NCBI GenBank assembly: GCA_963700305.1
Contig: CAVOXB010000029.1
Span: 60,299-124,298, forward strand
Direction: 5' to 3'
Length of the DNA stretch: 64,000 bases
Origin: Desulfomonile sp963700305
GTDB taxonomy: Bacteria > Desulfobacterota > Desulfomonilia > Desulfomonilales > Desulfomonilaceae
Positions 8,841-19,424 of the stretch are shown here, one piece after another; position 1 is the stretch's first letter, and every line of letters starts with the position of its first letter. The translations under genes were made by a program, and so were the position numbers. Below the pieces are notes generated by a model that saw only the letters and a list, made by a program, of their open reading frames with translations, searched no databases and was not told the DNA's origin.

Positions 8841-11800
8841 ATGAAGGCTTCTCCATTGTTATCAGACCATGCGGCTCCTTTTGACAAGGCAGTGAAATTC
8901 CTTGCAAGATCAACTGAAAACGGAGGCGTTTACGGTCTGGTCGGTTCTGCTGAGACTTTTCTCACGGCGGCAGCGGTAAGGGAAGGTGCCGGCCCCCTGG
9001 TCATGATTCTCCCGGATGGCGAGGTCGCGTCGACAAACGCATTGGATGTAAGATTTTATCTCGGTGAAGAGGAGGAATTCCGATATCCGCTTTTGGACAA
9101 GGTAATCCGCTATCCTTCCTCGGACGTGCTGCCATTCTCCGCGGCTGGATTGGAGACTGACCCGTGGATAGGTCGCACGACATGTCTGTACAGACTCGGG
9201 GAAGCTGCCCCCCCGCGCGTGATTGCTGTCGGCCTGGACGCCCTCGTCCGCAAAATACTTCCAAGTTCAGTTTTTGGTAAGGCCGCCACCAGTGTGGCGG
9301 TGGGAATCGAAATTGACCGCGATATACTATTGGAACAGCTTGTATCGGCCGGCTATAACCGCGTTCCCCTCGTAGAGGATGCAGGGGACTTTTCGGTTCG
9401 CGGCTTCATAATCGATCTATATTCTCCTCTGTACCCCTATCCGGTCCGCATCGAGCAGATGGGCGACCGGATTGAATCCATTAGATTCTTTGACCCCACC
9501 AATCAGCGCTCTCGTGAAGATGTTTCCGAGATTCGCGTGGTTCCGGTACATATGGTTATCCCGGACGAATACGCTCGAGAACAAGGGCTCAAACGGCTTC
9601 TGGAAGCCTGCGAGGATAGGGGGACTGAGAAGCGCGTCAGGCAACGGCTCGTGGATGATTTCCGTCATAAGGTGCGCTTCCCGGGCGCTGAATTTTATCT
9701 TCCGTATTTTTTCCCGGTCCTGGAGACTTTGTTTGATTATCTCCCTCGCAACACCACGTTGCTGTTGCCGAATCCAGACATTCTGGGCCGCGCTTTTGAG
9801 GACCTGGAAGAAGAAATTGCCCGCGGGTGGGAATCCGCAGCAGAAGAAGGTCTGCCGGTTCCCCAACCGGAAGACTTATACCTCTTTCGGGAAGATTTCT
9901 TCAGGTCCGTCGAGCGTTTCCGCAACGTAATAATTTCTCCCTTGGAAATTGAGGAACCTGGACAGGTCTCGTTCAGAGTAGACTGCCGGTCCAATGAAGA
10001 CATTCGACCAGAACTCCTCAGGGCGAAGGCTTACGACTCTGGAATGGCGGGGCTAGTCAAACGACTCGAGGATTGGCGAGACGAGGGTAATGAAATATTC
10101 CTGGTGAGCCATACTCAGGGACAGGCCAATCGCCTTCTAAAACTCCTGGCACCATACGGTTTGAAAATAGACTTCAGAGGTTCCGGATTCGACCCATCGA
10201 ATTTCGATGCACAACCTACCCCGGGATTTAGGCTTTATGTTGGAGCTGTCTCAGGCGGCTTCCGGATGAAGCAGGCGCGTCGGATAGTGCTCTGTGAGGA
10301 AGAGATTTTCGGCTCCAGAGTTCGTGCTGCCCCGAAAAAAAGGGCGCGGGGAACACTGATTTCTTCACTGACTGATCTTGCTGAAGGCGAGGCGGTAGGT
10401 ACACGAAGACTATGGGATCGGAATATACAGAGGCCTCGCGAGGAAAGAATTCGACGGGGTGGTAGGCGAGGTAATGGTCATCGAGTATTCCGGCGGAGAC
10501 CTGTGTACCATCCGGTGGAACGTCTCCAGGTCATTCAGAAATACATCGCTGGTTCTGAAGAACCCCCAAGAATAGACAAACTCGGCGGCAAAGGATGGAT
10601 TAAGACCAAGGCAAAGGTTAAGAAATCCATCCGCGAAATGGCCGGCGAATTGCTTCAAATCTACGCTAGAAGACAGCTCAGCAAGAGAACTCCCTATTCG
10701 TCCCAGGATGAAAACTTTTCTACTTTTGAGGCAGCCTTTGAATTCGAGGAGACCCGGACCAGGCGCGTGCCATTCAAGATGTCATGGAATCCATGGATAC
10801 CGATTTGCCTATGGACAGGCTGGTGTGCGGAGACGTGGGGTATGGCAAAACGGAAGTGGCCTTAAGGGCAGCTTTTCGGGCCATCATGGATGGCAGGCAG
10901 GTTGCCGTGCTTGTACCTACAACGGTGTTGGCTCAACAGCATTACGACACTTTTAAGCGAAGATTCAATGGCTACCCGATCAATGTTGATGTCCTGTCCA
11001 GATTCCGAGGGCCCGCAGAACAGAAAGAGACCTTGAAACAACTTGAGCACGGTAAGCTCGACTTGATTATAGGAACGCATAGACTCCTACAGAAGGACGT
11101 GGTTTTTAGAGATCTGGGCATGCTCGTGGTGGATGAGGAACAGCGTTTCGGAGTAGCCCATAAGGAGAGAATAAAGAAGTACAAAGCCCATGTGGACATT
11201 CTTACCCTAACTGCGACGCCCATCCCGCGGACGCTGAATCTTTCTCTCTCAGGAATCCGAGACCTGTCTGTGATTGAAACCCCGCCCACAAATCGGCATT
11301 CCATCAGGACGCATGTTATGCGTCAGTCCGACGAGGCCATCAGAGAAGCGCTTCTTAGAGAATTGAACCGAGGTGGGCAGGCATTCTATCTGCATAACCG
11401 CGTCCAATCCATTTACAAGCGGGCCGCGGCTCTTCAGAAGCTCGTGCCGGAAGGACGATTTGGAGTGGCACACGGGCAGATGCCTGACAAACAACTGGAA
11501 GAAGTCATGTTCAATTTCATAACAGGGAAATACAACATCCTTGTTTGCACGAGCATAATTGAATCTGGACTCGATATTCCGAGAGCAAACACGATAATTA
11601 TCGAGAGGGCGGACACCTTCGGCCTCGCGGATCTTTACCAGTTACGGGGAAGAGTCGGACGTTCCCATGTGCGCGCATACGCGTATCTCCTTACGCCCCC
11701 TGAAACTATGATGACGCCGGACGCTGTAAAACGCCTGTCCGTAATTCAAGAATATTCAAGTCTGGGGCAGGGATTCAGAATCGCGATGAGGGATATGGAA

Positions 11801-12391
11801 ATAAGAGGCGCGGGAAACATACTGGGGACTTCACAATCCGGGCACGTTGCGCAGGTTGGTTATGAAATGTATTTGGACCTTCTTGAGCAGGCGATTCAGG
11901 AACTGAAAGGCGAAAATGCGCCACCCAGAATCGATCCGGAAATCCGGTTGAAATTAGAGGCTTACATACCGGAGGATTATGTTCCGGACACGCAGCAACG
12001 CATGAATCTGTACAAAAGGCTGTCAAGAGCTGAGTCCTCTTCTGAGATAGATGACACTGAAGAGGAGATTTTTGATCTGTACGGCAAAGCCCCGCTCCAA
12101 GTGTCACATTTGATTCAGATAATGCGGATCAGGTTGGCAATGAAGGGGACCAGAATACTCAGACTGGACTACAATGGTCAGGATCTCGTTCTGACCTTCG
12201 ATCCGGAGACTCCAGTTCGACCGGAAACTCTGGTACTTTGGGCTCAAAGAGACCGAAGGGTACGCCTTGCTCCTGGTGATCGCCTGAAGCTGAAAGTCGG
12301 GCAAATAGATCCACAGGCAAGGATAAATCAATGCATTGAACTGCTCGGGGAGCTCGGAGGGAAGCCGACTGGAATCCCGGATTTTCATTAA
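8841..12391 (+). CDS. mfd: transcription-repair coupling factor Mfd (at least three frameshifts)
   Basis: Mfd is the DNA translocase that removes stalled RNA polymerase and recruits UvrA. Blocks seen in order: N-terminal UvrB-like domains; DEEVIL-like GDVGYGKTEVALRAAF (Walker A) and VVDEEQRFGV (DEEQ box); LTATPIPRTL; RVGRSHVRAYAYLL; and the C-terminal TRCF domain. Three single-base changes disturb it: an extra base near 10397, a lost base near 10501 and a lost C near 10752. Between the first two, another frame reads HEDYGIGIYRGL, the RNA polymerase-interacting segment, so the published frame would lose that domain. Repaired length is about 1180 residues, normal for Mfd. ATG 8841 fits the family start. 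Confidence 0.9.
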
Positions 12392-12876
12392 TAAGATGAG
12401 CCTAGGATCATTGTGAAAAGGTTTGTCTTACCCTGTCCGATCCGGCATCCAACAAGGGCATATTTGGTAGCTTTTTGTCCCCGAATGAGTCGGTGGAGGG
12501 GCCGGGCGTCCATTGCGCTTGAAAAATCTATGGATTTCCATTATTAAATTGCAGCGGCATTTCTGGCAAAACGGCCATGAGCTGTCTTCACACCGGAACG
12601 TGAAAATCCCGGTATTCTAAGGTAAAATGGCTGACCCCGTCATCCCGACACCGAAGTCAGGATGCAGATGAAGACGCGCTTTCCTTGTCCACAGGATACG
12701 GGCTTTGGCAGGCATGTCGAATGACCGAGAGAATTTTCAGGTAAAGAGGATTCATTTTTCAAGAAAGTGCCATCTAAAGATGAAAACGATTCTCAGCGGT
12801 CACTAAGTTCGGTATTAATGTGTAAAGTTCTAACTGGGTTGTTTTGGCCAAGCTGCTGGATAGCAGGGATGATCAG
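12392..12876. other. gene-free stretch between mfd and the SurA-like gene
   Basis: No coding sequence with family features. Contains a GTCATCCCGAC fragment (about 12639) resembling the dispersed repeat seen near 61.5 kb. Otherwise nothing recognised. Confidence 0.4.
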
Positions 12877-14136
12877 ATGAAAAAAACAATACTATTAGCT
12901 GTCGCGTTCTTACTTGTCTGCGTGGGAGGTTCGTCCGTCCCTGCAGAAACCATTTCTGACAGAGTCGCGGCTGTAGTCAACAACGATGTCATATTGGAAT
13001 CGGACATAAAAAAGGCCAAACAGCCTTTGACGAGGAGCTTCATGAATCTTCCGTTGGGAATAATTCCACCAGGGAAATGGCCCACGGAAAAGGAAATCCT
13101 AGACGAGCTCATCGTGATTCATCTGCTCGAACAGGAAGCAAACAAGAAGGGCCTCAAGGTCGACGACAAGGTCATCGACGCAACGATCGACTCTATTCAA
13201 AAAAGACAACCTGGAGGCATGAGTCGAGACCAGTTTGTTCTGCATCTTGTCGCGAGCGGGATCACTTTTCAGGAATACAAGAAATTGATGAAACGGCAAT
13301 TGACCTTGACCCGCTTGATAGGCTCGGAAGTTGCTCAAAAAGTACCTCTGAGTGAAGAAGATGCGCAACAGTATTTCAAGGAGAATAAGGACAGCATAGA
13401 CGAGAAATTTAAGCAACTTGTCGAAAGCCAGAGCCCCCCACGCCCGCAACAAGAGCAGGCAAAGCCTGAAATCCCCAAGGAGAGGGAAATCTATACTGGC
13501 GGGAAAATACGGCTCAGACAGATCACTTTGAAAGTGCCGCAAGGAACAAAGAAACAAGACGTGACGAAAGTGATGGATCTGGCGAGAACAATCTACCAGG
13601 AAGCATCCACAGGCGGTGATTTCGCTCAACTTGCCAAAAAATACTCCAAAGACTCTTACGCATCCGGAGGGGGTGATCTGGGACTCATGGATTACAAGGA
13701 TATGGTCCCAGACCTCCAAAAGCTTGTTCAGCGCTTTAAGGAAGGGGATGTCCTTCAACCCATGCCTACGCGGGATGGTATTATTATCTTGTATCTGGCT
13801 GAAGCTAAGAACAGGACGAAGAAGGTGGTTCCGATTCCGCAAGCTGAACGCAAGATTATGGAAAAGCAATTAGAGGAACTCTACAAGAAGCGGACAACGG
13901 AACAAAACAAGAAGAGTCAACCAGAAGCTCGCTCGGGCCAGGATGATGCAGAAGTTGACGACCCGAAGGCAAAATCGGAAAAATCTTCGGGCATCCTGAC
14001 TCCAGCTGAGGAAAAAGAATATAAGAAGGTCCGGCAAAAGGTGATTAACCTCGTGAAGACTCAAAAAATTCAAGCTCGTATGAAAGATTGGATAGACGAC
14101 CTGAAGAAGAATTCCATCATCGAGGTAAAACTGTAG
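12877..14136 (+). CDS. SurA-like periplasmic peptidyl-prolyl isomerase
   Basis: 419 residues from ATG 12877, with a Sec signal peptide ending near AETISDRVAAVVNNDVI, the standard N-terminal start of SurA-type chaperones. An N-terminal helical chaperone domain follows. A parvulin rotamase domain spans about residues 205-325 (KIRLRQITLKVP, GGDFAQLAKKYSKDSYASGGGDLGLM). A charged Lys/Glu/Gln-rich insert lies near residues 340-380 and a final C-terminal helix ends IIEVKL. It would help outer-membrane proteins fold in the periplasm. It precedes mreB by about 95 bases, so the two may share a transcript. Only one parvulin domain is seen, against two in E. coli SurA. Confidence 0.85.
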   Translation: MKKTILLAVAFLLVCVGGSSVPAETISDRVAAVVNNDVILESDIKKAKQPLTRSFMNLPLGIIPPGKWPTEKEILDELIVIHLLEQEANKKGLKVDDKVIDATIDSIQKRQPGGMSRDQFVLHLVASGITFQEYKKLMKRQLTLTRLIGSEVAQKVPLSEEDAQQYFKENKDSIDEKFKQLVESQSPPRPQQEQAKPEIPKEREIYTGGKIRLRQITLKVPQGTKKQDVTKVMDLARTIYQEASTGGDFAQLAKKYSKDSYASGGGDLGLMDYKDMVPDLQKLVQRFKEGDVLQPMPTRDGIIILYLAEAKNRTKKVVPIPQAERKIMEKQLEELYKKRTTEQNKKSQPEARSGQDDAEVDDPKAKSEKSSGILTPAEEKEYKKVRQKVINLVKTQKIQARMKDWIDDLKKNSIIEVKL

Positions 14137-14230
14137 CGAGGTTTCTGGAACATAGCATTTCCAAAAACGCTCATCGAATCGCCTAATATCAGGCAAATAA
14201 CACAGGAAGACCGGTCTTGATGTACTTCAC

Positions 14231-15262
14231 ATGCTTTTTAATTTCCTAGCATCCAGAATATCCAAGGATCTTGCAATTGATCTGGGCACGGCCAACACCC
14301 TGGTGTATTCGCGCGGGAAAGGAATAGTGCTCAACGAGCCATCTGTGGTTGCAATAAGAAAAAAAGACCGAAGAAGATCCGAAATTTGGATCGGTGAAGA
14401 AGCCAAGAAGATGATCGGCAGAGTACCTGGTTCCATAGAGGTTTTCCGGCCCTTAAGAGAGGGAGTTATAGCCAATTTCGAGATGGCCAGCCTGATGCTG
14501 AAATTCTTCATTCAAAAGGTACACAACCGCAAGGCTTTCGTAAGACCGAGAGTCATAATTTCGGTGCCCTCCGGTGTCACTCCGGTGGAGAGAAGAGCTG
14601 TGAGGGATTCCACCTTGAGCGCTGGAGCTCATGAGGTCTTCATAGTGGAGGAAGCTATGGCTGCCGCTCTGGGTGCAGGACTCCCCATAACCGAGCCGAT
14701 GAGCAACATGATAGTGGATATTGGCGGTGGAACTACGGAAGTTGCGATAATCTCGCTTACCGGAGTAGTGTCAGGCAGCTCAAGTAAGATCGCGGGCGAC
14801 AAGCTCGACATGGACATTCTGAACTTCATCCGTAAGCATTACAGTATTCTAATAGGGCCCTCTACGGCGGAACAGATAAAGATCCTGGTGGGAAGAGCTT
14901 ATCCGGATGATGATATGGAAGAAGTGGACGTAAAGGGCCGGGACCTGATGGACGGAATCCCCAAAACCATCACTATAAACTCCAATGACATTACTCATGC
15001 GATCATGGACTCGGTCAATTCCATGGTGGACAGCGTCAAAATCGCTATGGAACAGTGCCCGCCGGAGTTAGCCGCAGACATAATAGACACGGGAATAGTG
15101 CTGACAGGCGGCGGAGCATTGCTGAGGAACCTTGATATTCGAGTGCGCCGCGAGATCGGCGTGCCTGTTATAGTGCCGGACGATCCTCTTTCGACCGTGG
15201 CACGCGGCGCAGGAATGATGCTGCAAGACTTGGAATTACTTAGAGAAATATCTATCGCCTGA
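14231..15262 (+). CDS. mreB: rod shape-determining protein MreB
   Basis: 343 residues, normal for MreB, a bacterial actin that organises lateral wall synthesis under the inner membrane. Nucleotide-binding motifs are complete: DLGTANTLVYSRGKG (phosphate 1), DIGGGTTEVAIISL (phosphate 2) and GIVLTGGGALLRNLD (adenosine). The N-terminus MLFNFLASRISKDLAIDLG is typical. mreC and mreD do not follow; a convergent hydrolase gene does instead. No strong ribosome site is visible ahead of the ATG. Confidence 0.95.
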   Translation: MLFNFLASRISKDLAIDLGTANTLVYSRGKGIVLNEPSVVAIRKKDRRRSEIWIGEEAKKMIGRVPGSIEVFRPLREGVIANFEMASLMLKFFIQKVHNRKAFVRPRVIISVPSGVTPVERRAVRDSTLSAGAHEVFIVEEAMAAALGAGLPITEPMSNMIVDIGGGTTEVAIISLTGVVSGSSSKIAGDKLDMDILNFIRKHYSILIGPSTAEQIKILVGRAYPDDDMEEVDVKGRDLMDGIPKTITINSNDITHAIMDSVNSMVDSVKIAMEQCPPELAADIIDTGIVLTGGGALLRNLDIRVRREIGVPVIVPDDPLSTVARGAGMMLQDLELLREISIA

Positions 15263-15381
15263 CCGGCAGTGGCATCTAAGACCAGCAGAGGTCATCCAGT
15301 CGCGGAGTTCGGTACCAAAAACAAGAAGTTCGGACACCTTCCTGCTTGCGATAACGTACTCGCCTTTCACAAAGCCTCTAT

Positions 15382-16164
15382 TCAGCGCACTGTGAGCGCC
15401 TCAAGGAAATTCCTGAGGGTTATATTAAACTCCGTAGGTTGTTCCATCGATACCAGGTGACCCGCATTCGGAATAATGCTGAGGCTCGATCCCTTGATGA
15501 CCTCGTGAAGATATTTGGAGTATTTCACCGGGGTAAGCTTGTCCTGTTCTCCCACGACAATGCAGGTAGGCAGAGTGAGTGTGTTCACTTTACCCATTAC
15601 ATCAAATTCGTTGCAAGCGTACAAATCTCCGTAAATCAATTCCGGGGACGAGTGACCATATTTTTCGCCCAGTTTTGCGCGAAGGGCTGGATCGGGATTA
15701 TCGGCAAGGCAATAGTCCGCAAGCATGCTAAGAGCCTTGTTACTGTCCTCTTTTAGACCTTGCAAGAATGCGGGATGCACTTTGAGCCGCGCTCCTGCTC
15801 CCACTAGACCTACTGCCACAAGCCACGGCTGAGCCGCATTCAAAGCAATCCACTGCGTTATGGCGCTCCCCAGCGAACATCCCACAAGCATGACTTTTTC
15901 AAGCCCGAGCCCGTTGACAAAGTCCACGACCCAGCCTGAAAACCTTGACACGCTGGATTCCCCAGGAGGCTCGGAAGCTCCGTGTCCAGGCAGCTCGAAA
16001 GCCAGCATGTTGGCTGAATTGGGCAAACCGTCAAGTTGGCCGCGCCAATCTTCTCTGTCTCCACCGGAACCGTGGATAAAAACCACCGTCAGCTTCGATT
16101 TGTCAAAATCCTGGGGCTGCACCTCGTATCCGAGTCTTCTACCGTTAATTAACAGCTCAGGCAT
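15382..16164 (-). CDS. alpha/beta hydrolase
   Basis: About 260 residues. The oxyanion motif HGSGG is near residue 35 and the nucleophile serine is in GCSLGS, a variant of GxSxG. The acid Asp is in VGEQDKLTP and the histidine in NAGHLVSMEQP, so the catalytic triad is intact. It belongs to the broad esterase/haloperoxidase-like group; the substrate cannot be told. ATG 16162-16164 is chosen for the AAGGAGC ahead of it. Confidence 0.85.
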   Translation of the reverse strand: MPELLINGRRLGYEVQPQDFDKSKLTVVFIHGSGGDREDWRGQLDGLPNSANMLAFELPGHGASEPPGESSVSRFSGWVVDFVNGLGLEKVMLVGCSLGSAITQWIALNAAQPWLVAVGLVGAGARLKVHPAFLQGLKEDSNKALSMLADYCLADNPDPALRAKLGEKYGHSSPELIYGDLYACNEFDVMGKVNTLTLPTCIVVGEQDKLTPVKYSKYLHEVIKGSSLSIIPNAGHLVSMEQPTEFNITLRNFLEALTVR

Positions 16165-16285
16165 TTCAAAGCTCCTTGAAAAAAAAAATGCTAGCCGTTT
16201 ATTCATGTGAGCTTTTGGCAAGATGTTCGATTCCTGGCCGTTGCCAGAAACTGTGCTCACATCTTCTACAATTAGATCATTGCCT

Positions 16286-16356
16286 GGGTGCCACTGCTGG
16301 CTTGCCCAGCAGTGTTTGGAGAATAAGCACTGCTGGGCAAGCCAGCAGTGGCACCC
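16286..16356. repeat. palindromic repeat, 29-base perfect arms
   Basis: Arms 16286-16314 and 16328-16356 are exact inverted copies around a 13-base loop. Core words are GGGTGCCACTGCTGG and CCAGCAGTGGCACCC. A shorter member lies at 38208-38242. The rest of 16165-16498 is empty. Confidence 0.85.
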
Positions 16357-16498
16357 AATCTAGAGCAATCATTCATCATTCCCGGCCATCGAATAGCGAC
16401 CTCACATTACTCTTGGCAATAGGTACACGGGTTCCGGATGTACCGGATTCTCATGCAATCCGAATGCATCTATTCGTCATTGAATGCTGTTTCAGCAG

Positions 16499-17741
16499 TT
16501 ACCCCAGGCTTATGCCACGCGGAACTATGACTATACCGCCGGGTGATATGGTAAATCGTTCTTTGTCTTTGGCCAGGTCGTATCCGATGACGAAATCGTC
16601 CGGAATTTGGACTTCATGATCGACGATTGCCTTTCGAATTTTGGCTCGAGCGCCTACAGTGACGTGATCCAACAGCACAGAGTCTTCCACGAAGCTGCCA
16701 GACCCCAATCGGACGCTCGGGGAAAGCACGGAGTGTGAAACCGTCCCAGAGACGATACACCCACCGGAAATTATTGAATTTAACGTGGTGCCGTTCAGAA
16801 GTCCGGATCCGACTTCCTCGGTAGAGGATACAGTCCTCGCTGGAGGCACCTGCTCCTGATAGGTTCGAATCAGCCACTCCGGGTCGTACAAGTTTACGGG
16901 CGGATCTTTTTCACAGAGGTCCATGTTGGCTGACCAATAAGCGTCCAATGTCCCGATATCTCTCCAGTAGCGACCTTCTTCGTTATTCGCCTCTTTGAAG
17001 TTGTGGACGTAGACCCCGTTCTTTCCGATCATTGCAGGGACAACATCCTTACCGAAATCGTGAGATGATGCAGAATTCTTTGCATCAGCGATGACGTTTT
17101 TGACGAGAGTCTCAGTATTGAAAATGTAGACCCCCATAGAAACAAAGGACACATCCGTTTTTCCAGGGACCGGCTTTGGATCTTTGGGTTTTTCTTCCCA
17201 GTCCACGATCCTGAACTCATCATCGCTTCCGATGATCCCGAAGGCCGAAGCCAACTTACGATCAACCTCAACTCCGGCTACCGTCAGCTCAGCCTGTTTC
17301 TCCAAATGAAAGGCCAGCATATCGTTGTAGTTCATTTTGTAAACGTGATCGCCCGAAAGTATTCAGAACGCGCTCCGGCCTTTCCCTCTGGAGTATATGG
17401 ATATTCTGATAAATGCTGTCTGCTGTTCCCCTGTACCATCTGTCAACATTTCTCTGCTGGGGCGGGATACATTCTATAAATTCACCCAATTCATGATTGA
17501 AGATACTCCATCCCAGTCTGATGTGGCGGTCCAGTGATACGGACCTGTACTGCGTAAGGACATAGATCCGACGAATATCAGAGTTCAAACAATTCGAGAG
17601 CGTGAAATCGACAATCCTGTAGATTCCGCCGTATCTCACGGAAGGTTTGGCGCGTGCCTTGGTCAACGGGTACAAGCGCTCGCCTTTCCCCCCGGCCATA
17701 AGGATACACAACGTCTTCTTCATTTCACGTTGAAGATTCAT
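16499..17741 (-). CDS. glgC: glucose-1-phosphate adenylyltransferase (one frameshift)
   Basis: Makes ADP-glucose from ATP and glucose-1-phosphate for glycogen synthesis. Motifs: MAGGKGERLYPLTKARAKPSV (nucleotide site), RWYRGTADSIYQN, YKMNYNDML, the sugar-binding EANNEEGRYWRDIGTLDAYW and a C-terminal left-handed beta-helix of hexapeptides. An extra A near 17362 breaks the gene inside the conserved stretch that should read VLILSGDHVYKMNY. Repaired length is about 410 residues, normal for GlgC. The start at 17741 has GAAGG ahead of it and overlaps the upstream response-regulator gene; 17723 is an alternative. Confidence 0.9.
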
Positions 17742-18090
17742 TTCCGAGCAACCTTCTTATTTCCTGTTTGAGAATAGAGGTATCGGAAGACTTGACCACG
17801 TACGAATCGGCTCCCCAGGTTGTGAAATCGTCTTTGTAATGGCTGTACGCTGTGTTCAAAATTACGGGGATACCTTTGTCGCGGCCCAAGATCTTTTCTA
17901 GTGTCTCAATGCCATCCATGCCAGGCATCTGAATATCCAGCACGATCAGGTCCGGCGGATTGGACTCAATCATTTGGAGCGCAGCGTCCCCTGAATGCGC
18001 CACAGAAACTGTATAGCCGTCATCTTCCAGTTCGCCTTTGTACAATTCACATATGTGTTTTTCGTCGTCGACTACAAGGATGTGTGCCAT
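17725..18090 (-). CDS. single-domain response regulator (CheY-like)
   Basis: 121 residues, receiver domain only. The acidic pocket is in VVDDEKH, the phosphoacceptor Asp in VLDIQMPGMDG and the conserved Lys in YVVKSSD. The usual Thr/Ser switch position lies in VILNTAYSHY. There is no output domain, so it must act through a partner. Its end overlaps the start of glgC, suggesting joint translation and a possible link to carbon storage (inference). No histidine kinase is nearby. Confidence 0.88.
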   Translation of the reverse strand: MAHILVVDDEKHICELYKGELEDDGYTVSVAHSGDAALQMIESNPPDLIVLDIQMPGMDGIETLEKILGRDKGIPVILNTAYSHYKDDFTTWGADSYVVKSSDTSILKQEIRRLLGNESST

Positions 18091-18302
18091 AATTAGCCTC
18101 GCCTAAGCCTGTACTCGAGTCGATTGATCTTTTCGCCAAAAGATGAGGCCAGGATACCAATCCTCATGCCAAAGAGCAACTGTTTAGGCACCCGAAGTAG
18201 CGGTTGATGGCAGCATTCTTTGGAGCTTAATGAGACTATTTCGTACCACAATTTGTGAAGGCGAGACTGCAAATGATAGGTAGCGGTTGGTGCATTTATC
18301 AC

Positions 18303-18962
18303 CTAACTTTTCATCTTTGGAGATTTTCTCGTCAACACTTGCCGAATATCGTTTCTCAATTGCGATGAAAAATCTCTAATCCCTTGATTCAGTGCCGCGA
18401 CAACGGATTCGGGCTTATCATCGGTGCTTGGAGTCTCGATTTTGTATGTTTTCCTGAAGAGATTCTTGTCTTTCCCTACTGGAGCATCGAAATCTATTAG
18501 TGTAGCCTCAACCTCAAACACTGCCGAAGCTTTCCCATTTTGGACGAGCCCTTGCAAATTACGGATCACGCCCTCCACTGCGTAACGATAACGAGCAGTG
18601 TTCAACTGGTCCACGGCTTTCTCGAACAAGCCGGAATTCGACAGATCACGCAGCACCAATTCGGTGATCATATCTGCAGGATTTTCCTGCCATCTATGTC
18701 GCATTACGGATTTCTCACCACCCTTGGAATATGAAATCTCGAGGGCGTGCATTTCCACAGAAGAGTCCAACAAAAAATTGTAGACCATCACGGTTTCAGG
18801 AACCGACGGTCCGGTCTCTTTCGGAGGGGTGGGATAGTTGAAGGAATGATACATCACCACGTCTTTGGTAGTTAGCGCGCATGCTGCAAACAATAAAACA
18901 ATCCCCATGAGGATCAAATTCCTGAAGGTGGTTGCAGCAATGGATCTTTTGACAGCTCTCAT
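18303..18962 (-). CDS. ABC-type transport auxiliary lipoprotein (MlaA-independent, PqiC/ABC_trans_aux-like)
   Basis: 219 residues with a lipobox (LLFAACAL). The body resembles the ABC_trans_aux/DUF330 family, which are outer-membrane partners of MCE transporters: paired positions VYNFLLDSSVEMHALEISYSKGG and a beta-rich core with ending RDFSSQLRNDIRQVL. It lies downstream of the MCE gene on the same strand, separated by about 460 bases that contain a repeat. The site of action would be the periplasm or outer membrane. Confidence 0.68.
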   Translation of the reverse strand: MRAVKRSIAATTFRNLILMGIVLLFAACALTTKDVVMYHSFNYPTPPKETGPSVPETVMVYNFLLDSSVEMHALEISYSKGGEKSVMRHRWQENPADMITELVLRDLSNSGLFEKAVDQLNTARYRYAVEGVIRNLQGLVQNGKASAVFEVEATLIDFDAPVGKDKNLFRKTYKIETPSTDDKPESVVAALNQGIRDFSSQLRNDIRQVLTRKSPKMKS

Positions 18963-19424
18963 TTGTGACTATCAAACCCTTCAAAACGCAGGCTGTTCTT
19001 TATCGTCATCTTTCAGCCATTGATTGGAAAAAATACCTTTCGTTGCACAGTGCAAGCATTATTCTTCTACCCACAACTTTTGGTCTTCCCTGTGAGACTA
19101 AGTGGACCTGTCTTTGCTACAGTAAGCTGCAGTGAAAATTGTCCTTATCACTCATATTGAACGCCCCCTCTCCCTTCCCTCTCCCGCCAGGGGAGAGGGT
19201 TTTATCCCCCTCCCTTGACGGGAGGGGCAAGGGGAGGGGGATCTTAGCCGAGATTCTCAATGCTGCTGACTATAGAATTAGCTGGAATCTCCCCAGATTC
19301 TGGTAAAGACTTCCTATCGCTTTTATGAACCCAACTTGTCCGCCCACGGAGGCCAGGCTCCCCGGGGTCCCGATGCCCTCATTTGTTCCTTTATCACACA
19401 CTAGATTGGGGAACCCATTTGGGG
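18963..19424. other. gene-free stretch with palindromic repeat
   Basis: The stretch separates the auxiliary lipoprotein gene from the MCE gene. It contains the C/G-rich repeat listed at 19163-19241; otherwise nothing was recognised. Confidence 0.4.
19163..19241. repeat. C-rich/G-rich double hairpin repeat
   Basis: Two adjacent hairpins, CCCTCTCCC with GGGAGAGGG and CCCCTCCC with GGGAGGGG, together also pair with each other. Typical of a common class of dispersed intergenic repeat. Confidence 0.7.
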
